41,440 nt of DNA, taken from assembly GCF_009695655.1 (NCBI RefSeq), contig NZ_VUNM01000024.1, forward strand, positions 1 through 41,440, read 5' to 3'. How positions within the stretch are numbered: position 1 is the stretch's first letter; each line of letters opens with the position of its first letter. A program made the translations under genes and the position numbers. The notes under the pieces are model-generated. The model made no database searches. It worked only from the letters and a program-made list of their open reading frames with translations, and was not told the DNA's origin. The stretch is from Sharpea porci (GTDB lineage Bacteria > Bacillota_I > Bacilli_A > Erysipelotrichales > Coprobacillaceae). Shown piece by piece: positions 33,070 through 41,319 of this stretch.

Positions 33070-33618
33070 TTATCCTTTTGTGATATTTAATGAATCAATA
33101 AGCTGATGGTTTAAATCATAAAGACTTAATGTTTCATCATTGTATACAATGTAGGATTGTACACCTTTTTTAGGTAATGAGATAGAATTCGGATTCACTT
33201 TATAATAGTTGTTTTCTTTTTCTAATAGAGGGATATGGAAATGTCCAAAGCAATAGACATCACCTGCATTTAAATGAGGGAAGTTTGTCTCATTATAGAG
33301 ATGTCCATGCGTCAAATAGAATCGATGTCCATCAACAAACATTTCTAAATAATCCGCACGCATTGGAAATTCCAATACCATCTGATCAACTTCCGCATCA
33401 CAATTTCCTCTAACCGCAATAATATCATTCTTATGGGCATTGAGTAAGGGAATGCATTTCTTAGGTGCATAGCCTTCAGGCAAGTCATTTCTTGGCCCGT
33501 GGTAGAGAATATCGCCTAAAATGACAAGCTTATCAAAATCTCCCTGATCATACACATCCAGCACTCTCTTAAGCGCACTATAGTCACCATGAATATCAGA
33601 AATCATCATAAATTTCAT
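33070..33618 (-). CDS. YfcE-like metallophosphodiesterase
   Basis: A ~182-residue cytoplasmic phosphoesterase of the MJ0936/YfcE family, which hydrolyses phosphodiester model substrates; its natural substrate is unknown. The metal-binding motifs are complete: MMISDIHGD, ILGDILYHGPRND, VRGNCDAEVD, LTHGHLYNE and CFGHFHIP. GGAGGTGA precedes the ATG at 33616-33618, which overlaps the exonuclease III stop (TGATG), so the two are translationally coupled. An exact ATTGTATACAAT palindrome occurs near its 3' end (33139-33150). Confidence 0.92.
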   Translation of the reverse strand: MKFMMISDIHGDYSALKRVLDVYDQGDFDKLVILGDILYHGPRNDLPEGYAPKKCIPLLNAHKNDIIAVRGNCDAEVDQMVLEFPMRADYLEMFVDGHRFYLTHGHLYNETNFPHLNAGDVYCFGHFHIPLLEKENNYYKVNPNSISLPKKGVQSYIVYNDETLSLYDLNHQLIDSLNITKG

Positions 33619-34373
33619 CACAAATTCACCTCCAAACCAACAGGACAATGATCACTGCCCATGATATCTGTATAAATATACGCATCAACAAGCTGATCCT
33701 TTAAATCATCAGAAACAATAAAATAATCAATACGCCATCCAGCATTCTTCTCCCTTGCCTTAAACATATAACTCCACCAAGAATAAATACCTTCTTGATC
33801 AGGATAGAAATAACGATAAGTATCGATATAACCATGGGAAAGCAACTCTGTCATCTTAGCTCTTTCTTCATCACTAAATCCTGCATTCTTATGATTTGTC
33901 TTTGGGTTCTTTAAGTCAATTTCTTCATGAGCTACATTTAAGTCACCACATAGAATGACTGACTTCTTTTCCTTGAGATGATCAAGATAAGCTAAAAAAG
34001 CATCTTCCCATTCCATACGATAATCCAGTCTCGCTAATTCACGTTTACTATTTGGTGTATAACAAGCTACAAAATAGAAATCAGGATATTCAAGAGTTAA
34101 AACACGTCCTTCCTGATCATGTTCTTCTATGCCAATACCTTTTGTCACAGCAAGAGGTTCTATTTTTGTAAAGACAGCGACCCCGCTATAGCCCTTCTTC
34201 TTTGCGCTATTGACATACTTATGATAGCCTTCAAATTCAAGCTCAATCTGTTCTGGCTGTGCCTTTGTCTCCTGTAGGGCAAAAATATCCGCATTCAGCT
34301 TATGAAAACTCTCTTCAAAACCTTTATTTAAACATGCACGAATACCATTAACATTCCATGATATTAATTTCAT
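33618..34373 (-). CDS. xth: Exodeoxyribonuclease III / AP endonuclease
   Basis: A 251-residue ExoIII-family DNA repair enzyme that cleaves at abasic sites. The standard motifs are present: MKLISWNVNGIRA, LQETKA (metal Glu), GYSGVAVFTK, CGDLNVAH (catalytic Asp/Asn), KNAGFSDEERA, YSWWSYMFKAREKNAGWRIDYF and GSDHCPVGL (catalytic His). AAAGGAG precedes the ATG. It is followed by the phosphodiesterase with a one-base overlap; a terminator separates it from the GyrI-like gene. Confidence 0.96.
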   Translation of the reverse strand: MKLISWNVNGIRACLNKGFEESFHKLNADIFALQETKAQPEQIELEFEGYHKYVNSAKKKGYSGVAVFTKIEPLAVTKGIGIEEHDQEGRVLTLEYPDFYFVACYTPNSKRELARLDYRMEWEDAFLAYLDHLKEKKSVILCGDLNVAHEEIDLKNPKTNHKNAGFSDEERAKMTELLSHGYIDTYRYFYPDQEGIYSWWSYMFKAREKNAGWRIDYFIVSDDLKDQLVDAYIYTDIMGSDHCPVGLEVNL

Positions 34374-34423
34374 ATAATCAACTCCTTTTGTATCATCTTA
34401 CCATAAAACCTCTACAAAAACAT

Positions 34424-34449
34424 AAAAGGATGCCCCTAAACAGCATCCT
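34424..34449 (-). terminator. Terminator of the GyrI-like gene
   Basis: AGGATGC, loop TGTTTAGGG, GCATCCT followed by TTTA on the minus strand, overlapping the last codons of the gene. Confidence 0.75.
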
Positions 34450-35050
34450 CCTCAATTGCATAACGTACAATTGTTTTCAGTTTTTCTTCAACAACCTTAT
34501 TAGGATCATTGAGATAGATTTCATGATGGAATCCTGTTAATTTCATATTCTGTACAGTAATGAATTCCATAATTTGTTTGGTTGTATCAATTTCTGTATT
34601 ATAGGCACCCTTATGTAACATCTGTACGCATTCGCCTTCTTCAAACTTCTTTAAATAAATATCGATGATATAAGGATTATCTTTCTTGTTGGCAACTGAC
34701 TGTTTGATGATTTCAAATGTTGTCTGATCAAGTAATTTAGGTTGTGCCATCATGAGTGTAAACTTGATCATTTTCTTACGTGTCACATCAAACCGTGAAT
34801 TATCATATGTATCCCATAAGCCTTCCAAGGGCGATAAAAGATAAAGTAAGTCTTTTTCTTTCTTGAAATATTCTCTAATTTCCTGGCTCATGATACGTAA
34901 GGCTTCACTCTTTAATTTGAATTCTTCCACCTTAGGATTACCAATCCCATCAACCATAATAAAATTAAATTCAGGCACATTCACAATATCTATTTTCTTT
35001 GTCGAGGCGTCATACTGCTTCTTGTATTCACGTCTAATTCCTTCTTTCAC
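34436..35050 (-). CDS. GyrI-like small-molecule-binding domain protein
   Basis: A 204-residue soluble protein of the GyrI-like (SHOCT-repeat, AraC effector-like) family seen as stand-alone proteins in Firmicutes: KKQYDASTKKIDIVNVPEFNFIMVDGIGNP near the N-terminus, a central LLYLLSPLEGLWDTYDNSRFDVTRKKMIKFTLMMAQP, and a C-terminal TVQNMKLTGFHHEIYLNDP. Such proteins bind hydrophobic small molecules; some hydrolyse cyclopropane compounds. It appears to use a GTG start, with AAGGTGG seven bases upstream and no ATG nearby. It is transcribed alone. Confidence 0.8.
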   Translation of the reverse strand: MKEGIRREYKKQYDASTKKIDIVNVPEFNFIMVDGIGNPKVEEFKLKSEALRIMSQEIREYFKKEKDLLYLLSPLEGLWDTYDNSRFDVTRKKMIKFTLMMAQPKLLDQTTFEIIKQSVANKKDNPYIIDIYLKKFEEGECVQMLHKGAYNTEIDTTKQIMEFITVQNMKLTGFHHEIYLNDPNKVVEEKLKTIVRYAIEEDAV

Positions 35051-35297
35051 AATCGCACCACCTTCTCAACACTTCCATATTATAACAAAAATGCAAACTT
35101 ATTTCATTATATTTTTAGGATATAAAAGAATTATTCATATCTATTCATCTTTTTACTAAATCTAATATACACATTACATATTCAAAGATCAATAATCTTG
35201 CCACAGCAACTTAATTATTATATGCCTTTTGTATTCATCTTTCAACATATAATAGTACTTAAAAAAAGACAATCATTTCGATTATCTAGAAAGAAAA

Positions 35298-35320
35298 AAG
35301 AGAATGGATTGCTCCATTCT
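35298..35320 (-). terminator. Terminator of the galE operon
   Basis: AGAATGGA, loop GCAA, TCCATTCT then CTTTTTT on the minus strand: a perfect 8-bp stem overlapping the galE stop. The spacer 35051-35297 holds no other feature that I recognise. Confidence 0.9.
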
Positions 35321-36335
35321 ACTTTTTATAACCATTTGGATTGTTTTTCTGCCAGTTCCAGCTATCACGACACATATCTTCAAGATTACGTTTAGCTTCC
35401 CAGCCAAGAACTTCTTTAGCCTTATCTGCATTACTATAACATACAGCCAAATCACCTGCACGTCTTGGTCCAATTTCATATTTTAATTTCAAATTGTTTG
35501 CTTTTTCAAAGGCATGAACGATATCAAGAACCGAGTATGGTGTACCAGTGCCAAGGTTAATAATATCAACACCCTTACGTGTAGCAGCATATTCAACAGC
35601 CTTCACATGACCATCAGCTAAGTCCATGACATGAATATAGTCACGCTGACATGTACCATCAGGTGTATCATAGTCACCACCAAAGATTGTTAAATGATCA
35701 CGAATACCAACAGCTGTCTGTGTAACATATGGCATTAAGTTATTAGGAATACCTGTTGGATCTTCCCCAATACGTCCACTTTCATGAGCACCAATAGGGT
35801 TGAAATATCTTAACAAGACAACTGATAACTTGTCATCAGCATGAGCAGCATCTGTTAAGATTTGTTCCATCATCCACTTTGTCCAGCCATAAGGGTTTGT
35901 ACATGTGCCCTTCTTCATTGTTTCATAAAGTGGTGAATCATTTTCTGCACCATAAACTGTCGCACTTGATGAGAAGACAAAATTATGGACATCGTTAGCA
36001 CGCATTGTTTCAAGTAATGATAATGTTGTATCAATGTTGTTACGATAATATTCAATTGGCTTGACTACAGATTCACCAACAGCCTTTAATCCAGCAAAGT
36101 GAATCACACAATCAATATCATTTTCTTTAAAGATCTTGTCTAAAGTAACAGTATCCTTCACATCAGCTTCATAATGCTTAATCTTCTTACCAACTAATTC
36201 TTCAACACGTAAAATAGCTTCTTCACAAGAATTATCATAATTATCAACAATAATAACTTCATGACCAGCCTCAGTTAAAGTTAATGCTGTATGGGAGCCA
36301 ATATAACCAGCTCCACCTGCTAATAATACCTTCAT
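35319..36335 (-). CDS. galE: UDP-glucose 4-epimerase
   Basis: A 338-residue extended SDR enzyme that interconverts UDP-glucose and UDP-galactose for the Leloir pathway and for cell-surface sugars. The NAD-binding motif GGAGYIGSHT (N-terminus), the catalytic YxxxK (YGWTK, preceded by SSSATVYG), LRYFNPIGAHESGRIGED and CQRDYIHVMDLADGHV are all typical, as is the length. AGGAGG precedes the ATG. It is the last gene of a three-gene operon after the cyclophilin and a small membrane protein. Confidence 0.97.
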   Translation of the reverse strand: MKVLLAGGAGYIGSHTALTLTEAGHEVIIVDNYDNSCEEAILRVEELVGKKIKHYEADVKDTVTLDKIFKENDIDCVIHFAGLKAVGESVVKPIEYYRNNIDTTLSLLETMRANDVHNFVFSSSATVYGAENDSPLYETMKKGTCTNPYGWTKWMMEQILTDAAHADDKLSVVLLRYFNPIGAHESGRIGEDPTGIPNNLMPYVTQTAVGIRDHLTIFGGDYDTPDGTCQRDYIHVMDLADGHVKAVEYAATRKGVDIINLGTGTPYSVLDIVHAFEKANNLKLKYEIGPRRAGDLAVCYSNADKAKEVLGWEAKRNLEDMCRDSWNWQKNNPNGYKK

Positions 36336-36349
36336 CCTCTTCTTTCCTC

Positions 36350-36832
36350 CTATAAAATACGAATATCCTTAATAACCTGTGCTTCATAAGGGCAGTCTCT
36401 GAAATCTCTTCTGACATTGGCAATCTTGTCAACTTCATCCAAGCCTTCTAAGACTTTTCCAAAAGCCGCATATTCACCATCAAGATGTGGTGCATCCTGA
36501 TGCATGATAAAGAATTGTGAGCTTGCACTATCAGGAATCATAGTTCTCGCCATAGAAATCACGCCTCTTGTATGTTTGAGGTCATTCTTAACACCGTTGG
36601 ATGCAAATTCACCCTTGATACTTTTGGCTTCTTTGCCTTTGAGGTTACGATCGACACCTCCACCTTGAATCATAAAGCCAGGAATAACGCGGTGGAAAAT
36701 AAGTCCCTGATAAAAATGTTCATTACAAAGATTCACGAAGTTCTCAACTGTGATTGGGGCAATTTCAGGATAGAGTTCGCCCTTCATAATAGCGCCATCT
36801 TCCATCTCAATTTCAAAATTAATTGTTTTCAT
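36350..36832 (-). CDS. Cyclophilin-type peptidyl-prolyl cis-trans isomerase
   Basis: A 160-residue cytoplasmic prolyl isomerase (no signal peptide). Conserved parts are ITVENFVNLCNEHFYQGLIFHRVIPGFMIQGG (with the catalytic Arg of FHRV), GVISMARTMIPDSASSQFFIM and AAFGKVLEGLDEVDKI. The start overlaps the upstream small membrane protein gene by 14 bp; galE follows at 14 bp. Confidence 0.95.
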   Translation of the reverse strand: MKTINFEIEMEDGAIMKGELYPEIAPITVENFVNLCNEHFYQGLIFHRVIPGFMIQGGGVDRNLKGKEAKSIKGEFASNGVKNDLKHTRGVISMARTMIPDSASSQFFIMHQDAPHLDGEYAAFGKVLEGLDEVDKIANVRRDFRDCPYEAQVIKDIRIL

Positions 36833-37112
36833 CTTCTTCTCCTGTTTGTGTTTCTATTTTTGTTTTCTTGGCCTTTCTTTGATGCAATACAAATCTCAGC
36901 ACAAAGAAGGCAATAGCGACAATGACAAGCACTAGAAAGACTTTCATAATATCTTCCATTTGTTTGAAATTGTAAGCTAAAGCTACAGTTAAACACAGTG
37001 CAGCAATATTCAAAAATCCTGCGCGCTTATATTTTTCATTATAAATGAAATCAATTGCCAACGCATTCACAACAAATAAAGCTACCAATAATCCCATGCC
37101 AATAAAATCCAT
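36819..37112 (-). CDS. Small membrane protein, unknown function
   Basis: 97 residues with three hydrophobic helices (MGLLVALFVVNALAIDFIY, AGFLNIAALCLTVALAYNF, VFLVLVIVAIAFFVLRFVL) and a charged tail (HQRKAKKTKIETQTGEEDENN). AGGAGG lies upstream of the ATG. It overlaps the cyclophilin gene and is first in the operon with galE. I do not recognise the family. Confidence 0.75.
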   Translation of the reverse strand: MDFIGMGLLVALFVVNALAIDFIYNEKYKRAGFLNIAALCLTVALAYNFKQMEDIMKVFLVLVIVAIAFFVLRFVLHQRKAKKTKIETQTGEEDENN

Positions 37113-37216
37113 AGGCCATCCTCCTACCCCAACATCATACCACTATTAAACTTATTAATCACGCATGTATTCTCATTGGTACAATATCTTTTTTAGAAAA
37201 GTTTTTAAAAAATATT

Positions 37217-37230
37217 TGTAAACGTTTTCA
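37217..37230. promoter_or_regulatory. CcpA cre site between the small membrane protein gene and the EF-G-like gene
   Basis: TGTAAACGTTTTCA fits the cre consensus TGWAANCGNTNWCA in full. It lies in the divergent spacer, about 70 bp upstream of the EF-G-like start, next to a possible TATCAT -10 box, so catabolite control of one or both directions is likely. Confidence 0.6.
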
Positions 37231-37301
37231 TATAGGAATGGGACGTGGTATCATATTTGTATAAAAGTCATTTCATTATTTTATACAAGGAGGGATTACT
37301 A

Positions 37302-39371
37302 ATGAGAGACTATCACTCCGATGAAATAGGCAATGTCGCAATCTTGGGCCACTCAGGAAGTGGGAAGACTAGCGTCATTGAGGCTATGGCTTACCGTAGT
37401 GGTAAGGTAAGCCAGATCGGAACAATTAAACAAGGCAATACCATTTCTGATTTTGATGATGAAGAAAAGAAAAGACAATCATCAATGTCACTTTCTGTTA
37501 TTCCATTGGAATGGCAGAACTGTAAGATCAATCTCTTGGATACACCGGGTGCCTATGACTTCCAAGGTGAAGTCCAGGCTGCACTGGCTGTATCAGAAAG
37601 TGCAGTTATTGTCGTACCAGCCACAAAAGGTCTGACAACAGGCACTAAGCAGGCTATGTATAGAGCCCATGATAAAGCTAAAATCATATATATCAATAAT
37701 ATTGATTATCCAAACAATGATTATCATGAAAAACTAAAAGAACTTCAGGATGTCTATGGCCGTCAGGTAGCCCCTATCCAGGTTCCAATCATGGAAAATA
37801 ACAAGATGGTGGGCTATGTCAATGTAGCTAAGATGGAAGGTCGTCGCTTTGAAGGCACTGAAACAAAACCTTGTCCTATTCCTGAAGGTATGGATGACCT
37901 TATTCAACCAGTTAAGGACATGATTGATGAAGCCGTTGCGAATACAAGCGATGATTTATTGGATAAATATCTTGCTGAAGAGCCATTCACAAAAGAAGAA
38001 ATTTCTTTAGCTTTAAGAGAAGGTGTTATTAAGCATTCATTGATACCTGTTCTTTGTGGTACAAATACGATCGGTATCCAACAATTACTGAATTCGATTG
38101 TTGCTTTCTTCCCTGCTGCTGGTGATACAGTGAATTCTTTCATTATCACAAACAAACAGAGTGGTGAAGAAGATATTGCTGGATATGATGAAGGTCGACC
38201 AACGTCCATCCATGTTTTTAAGACGATTGCTGATCCATTTGCTGGACATATTTCCATTTTTAAAGTCTTAACTGGACATGTTACAGCAGGCATGAAGCTC
38301 GTCAATATGCGTAATGGCCGTGAAGAAGACTTTGCAAAGATCTATATCATGACAGGTAAGAAAATGGAAGAAACGGGAGTTCTGCACGCCGGTGATATTG
38401 GGGCTGTTATGAAACTTGATGACACACATACTAATGATGTCTTGAATGTTTCAGGATATCAGTATGTTGTTGAACCAATTCAATTCCCTAAGCCATATTA
38501 TGGTAAAGCACTTAAACCTGTTGGTAAGGCAAATGAAGATAAGATTTCGGCTGCTCTTAATCGTTTCTTGGAAGAAGATCCAACACTTCGCTTTGAAACC
38601 AATGCTGAAACTGCTGAACAATGTCTCTATGGTTTAGGTGATATTCATTTGAGTACGGTTGTGGATCGTTTGAAAGATAAATATAATGTTGAAGTAACAT
38701 TATCCGATATTACATTATGTTTCAGAGAAACAATTAGAAATGAAATCACACATCGTACTAAATATAAGAAACAGACAGGTGGCCATGGTCAGTATGGTGA
38801 TGTAGAAATCAAGTTCGAGCCAACTCATGACTATGATACGCCTTATGTCTTTACTGAAGAAGTCTTTGGTGGAGCTGTTCCTAAGTCATACTTCCCAGCT
38901 GTTGAAAAAGGCTTAGCGGAAGCTGTTCAACATGGTGTTCTTGCCGGCTATCCAGTTCTTGGCATTAAAGCAACACTCCTTGATGGTTCATACCATCCTG
39001 TTGATTCGAGTGAACAAGCCTTCAAGACAGCCACGCTCATGTGCTTCAAGGCCGCTTTACCAAAAGCCAATCCAATTCTTCTTGAACCTTATGTAACAAT
39101 CAATGCTGTATGTGAAGAATCGTATCTTGGTGATATCATGAGCTATTTCAACAAGCATCGTTCACGTGTCATCGGACAGGAAATTCTTGATGATGGTCTG
39201 ATGAAGATTACAGCCGAAGCACCACAGGCGGAAGTCATGAATTTTGCGATTGATCTCAAGAGCATGACCCAGGGTTCTGGCTACTTCACAGAAGCATTCC
39301 TTGATTATGAATATATGGATAAATATTTGCAGGAACGTGTTATTGAAGCTCGCAAGGATAAAGTCGAATAA
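37302..39371 (+). CDS. EF-G-like translational GTPase paralogue
   Basis: 689 residues with the domain order of elongation factor G. The GTPase part has GHSGSGKTS (P-loop), DTPGAYDF (G3), and NNID at the G4 position where EF-G has NKxD. Later regions include FRETIRNEITHRTKYKKQTGGHGQYGDVEIKFEP (domain IV) and LLEPYVTINAVCEESYLGDIMSYFNKHRSRV (domain V). This is the EF-G-like paralogue common in Firmicutes, distinct from FusA and from TetM; its role is not established. I start at the ATG 37302-37304, nine bases after AAGGAGG; the longer frame has no site. A cre site lies upstream and a bidirectional terminator follows. Confidence 0.9.
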   Translation: MRDYHSDEIGNVAILGHSGSGKTSVIEAMAYRSGKVSQIGTIKQGNTISDFDDEEKKRQSSMSLSVIPLEWQNCKINLLDTPGAYDFQGEVQAALAVSESAVIVVPATKGLTTGTKQAMYRAHDKAKIIYINNIDYPNNDYHEKLKELQDVYGRQVAPIQVPIMENNKMVGYVNVAKMEGRRFEGTETKPCPIPEGMDDLIQPVKDMIDEAVANTSDDLLDKYLAEEPFTKEEISLALREGVIKHSLIPVLCGTNTIGIQQLLNSIVAFFPAAGDTVNSFIITNKQSGEEDIAGYDEGRPTSIHVFKTIADPFAGHISIFKVLTGHVTAGMKLVNMRNGREEDFAKIYIMTGKKMEETGVLHAGDIGAVMKLDDTHTNDVLNVSGYQYVVEPIQFPKPYYGKALKPVGKANEDKISAALNRFLEEDPTLRFETNAETAEQCLYGLGDIHLSTVVDRLKDKYNVEVTLSDITLCFRETIRNEITHRTKYKKQTGGHGQYGDVEIKFEPTHDYDTPYVFTEEVFGGAVPKSYFPAVEKGLAEAVQHGVLAGYPVLGIKATLLDGSYHPVDSSEQAFKTATLMCFKAALPKANPILLEPYVTINAVCEESYLGDIMSYFNKHRSRVIGQEILDDGLMKITAEAPQAEVMNFAIDLKSMTQGSGYFTEAFLDYEYMDKYLQERVIEARKDKVE

Positions 39372-39375
39372 AATA

Positions 39376-39405
39376 AAAAGCTATCTTTAAAGGATAGCTT
39401 TTTAT
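39376..39405. terminator. Bidirectional terminator between the EF-G-like gene and rlmH
   Basis: AAAAAGCTATC...GATAGCTTTTT, with A and T runs on both sides, lies between convergent genes and contains the rlmH stop. Confidence 0.9.
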
Positions 39406-39881
39406 TTATGATAGGTTTCATTATTGTTGATCTTACAAGCACGATAAATCTGTTCAACAAGAACAAGACGGAAGAGCTGGTGGGGCATTGTCATCTTAGA
39501 GAAAGAGAGTTTCATATTAGCACGTTCTTGTATCTCATCACCATGTCCTAATGAACCACCAATGACAAAATCAATTGTACTATAGCCTGAAAGCATAATA
39601 TCATGAAGTTTTTGGGCAAAATGAAGGGAGTCTAGCTGCTTAGAAGAAACATCCAAAAGCACCATATAATCTCTTTCTTTCACATGATCCAAGATTCTTC
39701 TTCCCTCTTTAGCTTTAACCAATGCCTCTTGGGCTAGTGATGGATGTTGGGGGATACGTTCATCAGCCACTTCAATCAACTCAAAATCACAATATCCCTG
39801 TAATCTCTTGCTGTACTCTGCAATACCTTCTTTCAGATATTTCTCTTTCAACTTCCCTACAGCAATCACTCTAATCTTCAT
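39402..39881 (-). CDS. rlmH: 23S rRNA pseudouridine-1915 N3-methyltransferase RlmH
   Basis: A 159-residue SPOUT methyltransferase that methylates pseudouridine 1915 of 23S rRNA. The N-terminus MKIRVIAVGKLKEKYLKEGIAEYSKRL, the SAM-binding knot DFVIGGSLGHGDEI and the C-terminal SFSKMTMPHQLFRLVLVEQIYRACKINNNETYHK are diagnostic. It overlaps yycJ by 11 bp; this pair is widely conserved in Firmicutes. Confidence 0.98.
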   Translation of the reverse strand: MKIRVIAVGKLKEKYLKEGIAEYSKRLQGYCDFELIEVADERIPQHPSLAQEALVKAKEGRRILDHVKERDYMVLLDVSSKQLDSLHFAQKLHDIMLSGYSTIDFVIGGSLGHGDEIQERANMKLSFSKMTMPHQLFRLVLVEQIYRACKINNNETYHK

Positions 39882-40623
39882 CTAATCCTCCTACTAAGAC
39901 ATGCACCTGATCCGCACAACGTATCATTTTCTTATCAAAATCAATATGTAAATCATCAAAGACCATATAATAAGTATTTAAAGCCAATTCCGGTGTATTA
40001 GCTTCTTGTGAAAGATGGGCTAAAGTAATCTCTTTTGTATGTGGGCCAATCACTTCCGCCATTACACGAGCTGAATATTCATTATTGAGATGTCCTGTAT
40101 CACCAAGAATGCGATTCTTTAAGACAAGAGGTCTTCTTGTATTCATCAACATACCAATATCATGATTACTTTCAATAATATAATAATTCAAATCATGAAT
40201 CAGATCACGATTACGTTGACTAACATAGCCTGTATCCGTCATATAAAGTAAGCTTTCTTCTCCCTTGAAAATAAAAGCTATGGGGTTTGTCGCATCATGG
40301 GAAATGCGCAAGACAAAGACTTGAAGAGAACCAAATGTATATTCCTGATAGGGAATTAATTCATGCTGGTTATCAACATCTTCAAGATTCCCTTTAGCTG
40401 TATAGATCTTATCTTTAGGGAAAGTATGAATGTTTTTTGAATGATCATAGTGATCATGTGTTAAGAAAACATAGTCAATGTCATCTTCACTTAAGCCTAG
40501 TTCATTAAGCTTAAAATGAAGTTGTTTTTTTGTAATACCACAGTCAATAAGTATACCTGTGCCATTTTCTTCAATCAAAGTGGCATTGCCTTTAGAGCCA
40601 CTTGCAAGTACATAATATTTCAT
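39871..40623 (-). CDS. yycJ: Metallo-beta-lactamase-fold hydrolase YycJ/WalJ
   Basis: A 250-residue MBL-fold protein, probably a DNA exonuclease linked to mismatch repair or cell-wall control in Firmicutes. Motifs: LASGSKGNATLIEENG, LTHDHYDHSKN (metal ligands), RISHDA, YMTDTGYV, SNHDIGML and GDTGHLNNE...LAHLSQEANTPE. The start is the ATG 40621-40623, five bases after AGGTGA. Its promoter is TTGTCT, 16 bp, TATAAT (plus 40640-40667). The usual walRK genes are not in this window. Confidence 0.93.
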   Translation of the reverse strand: MKYYVLASGSKGNATLIEENGTGILIDCGITKKQLHFKLNELGLSEDDIDYVFLTHDHYDHSKNIHTFPKDKIYTAKGNLEDVDNQHELIPYQEYTFGSLQVFVLRISHDATNPIAFIFKGEESLLYMTDTGYVSQRNRDLIHDLNYYIIESNHDIGMLMNTRRPLVLKNRILGDTGHLNNEYSARVMAEVIGPHTKEITLAHLSQEANTPELALNTYYMVFDDLHIDFDKKMIRCADQVHVLVGGLDED

Positions 40624-40639
40624 TTTTATCACCTGTTTG

Positions 40640-40667
40640 ATTATACCATAATTAAGTTTTGAGACAA
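40640..40667 (-). promoter_or_regulatory. Promoter of yycJ-rlmH
   Basis: TTGTCT (plus agacaa 40662-40667), 16 bp, TATAAT (plus attata 40640-40645), 16 bases before the start codon. Confidence 0.7.
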
Positions 40668-40731
40668 TTGCGAAAATCCATACCATTCAAACCTCTTTGT
40701 GATAAAATAAAGGTACAAGGAGGGCTTTTCT

Positions 40732-41310
40732 ATGAGTAAAATAATCACAATTGCGAGAGAATATGGTAGTGGTGGACGTATAATAGCCCAAAAAGTTGCT
40801 GAAAAGTTAGGTCTTGTTTACTATGATAACCAAATTATTGATTTAGCTGCAAAGGAGCTTGGTTTTGATATTGATACCATTCGTAAAGCAAGCGAAGAGA
40901 GAAGTTCTGGCTTCCTTTATTCTATGGCTGGTGGCAGTTTCCAGATGCCTCTCAATGATCAGGTCTTTGCGACACAAAGCAAGGTTATCCGCCATATAGC
41001 TAACCAGGAAAGCTGTATCATTGTCAATGGATGTGCTGATTATATTCTCGAAGACTATGATCAAGTCTTAAAAGTCTTCATTCATGCACCATTTGATTCA
41101 CGTTGTAAGCGTGTTGAAGAGATGTATAAGGAAGACGAAGGTGATGTACGCAAGAAAGTCAAAACTATGGATAAGAAGCGTGCAAACTACTATAATTACT
41201 ACACTACAAATAAATGGGGTAATCTCAAGAATTTTGATTTGACAATCAACAGTGATTATGGTTTAGATGAGACAGCTAATATTATTGTTGAAATGTATAA
41301 GAAACTATAA
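40732..41310 (+). CDS. Cytidylate kinase-like family protein
   Basis: 192 residues of the cytidylate-kinase-2 family often found in gut Firmicutes. The P-loop-type N-terminus IITIAREYGSGGRIIAQKVAEKLG, then YYDNQIIDLAAKE, NGCADYILEDY, VFIHAPFDSRCKRVEEMY and YYNYYTTNKWG are recognisable. It is shorter than true CMP kinases (~220) and the substrate is not certain. AAGGAGGG precedes the ATG. It is divergent from yycJ and ends just before the right terminal repeat. Confidence 0.85.
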   Translation: MSKIITIAREYGSGGRIIAQKVAEKLGLVYYDNQIIDLAAKELGFDIDTIRKASEERSSGFLYSMAGGSFQMPLNDQVFATQSKVIRHIANQESCIIVNGCADYILEDYDQVLKVFIHAPFDSRCKRVEEMYKEDEGDVRKKVKTMDKKRANYYNYYTTNKWGNLKNFDLTINSDYGLDETANIIVEMYKKL

Positions 41311-41319
41311 TATAAGGGA

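Noticed and set aside
37302-39371. Tetracycline-resistance ribosomal protection protein (TetM type)
   Set aside because: Sequence and motif details fit the chromosomal EF-G-like paralogue; there is no resistance leader or mobile context.
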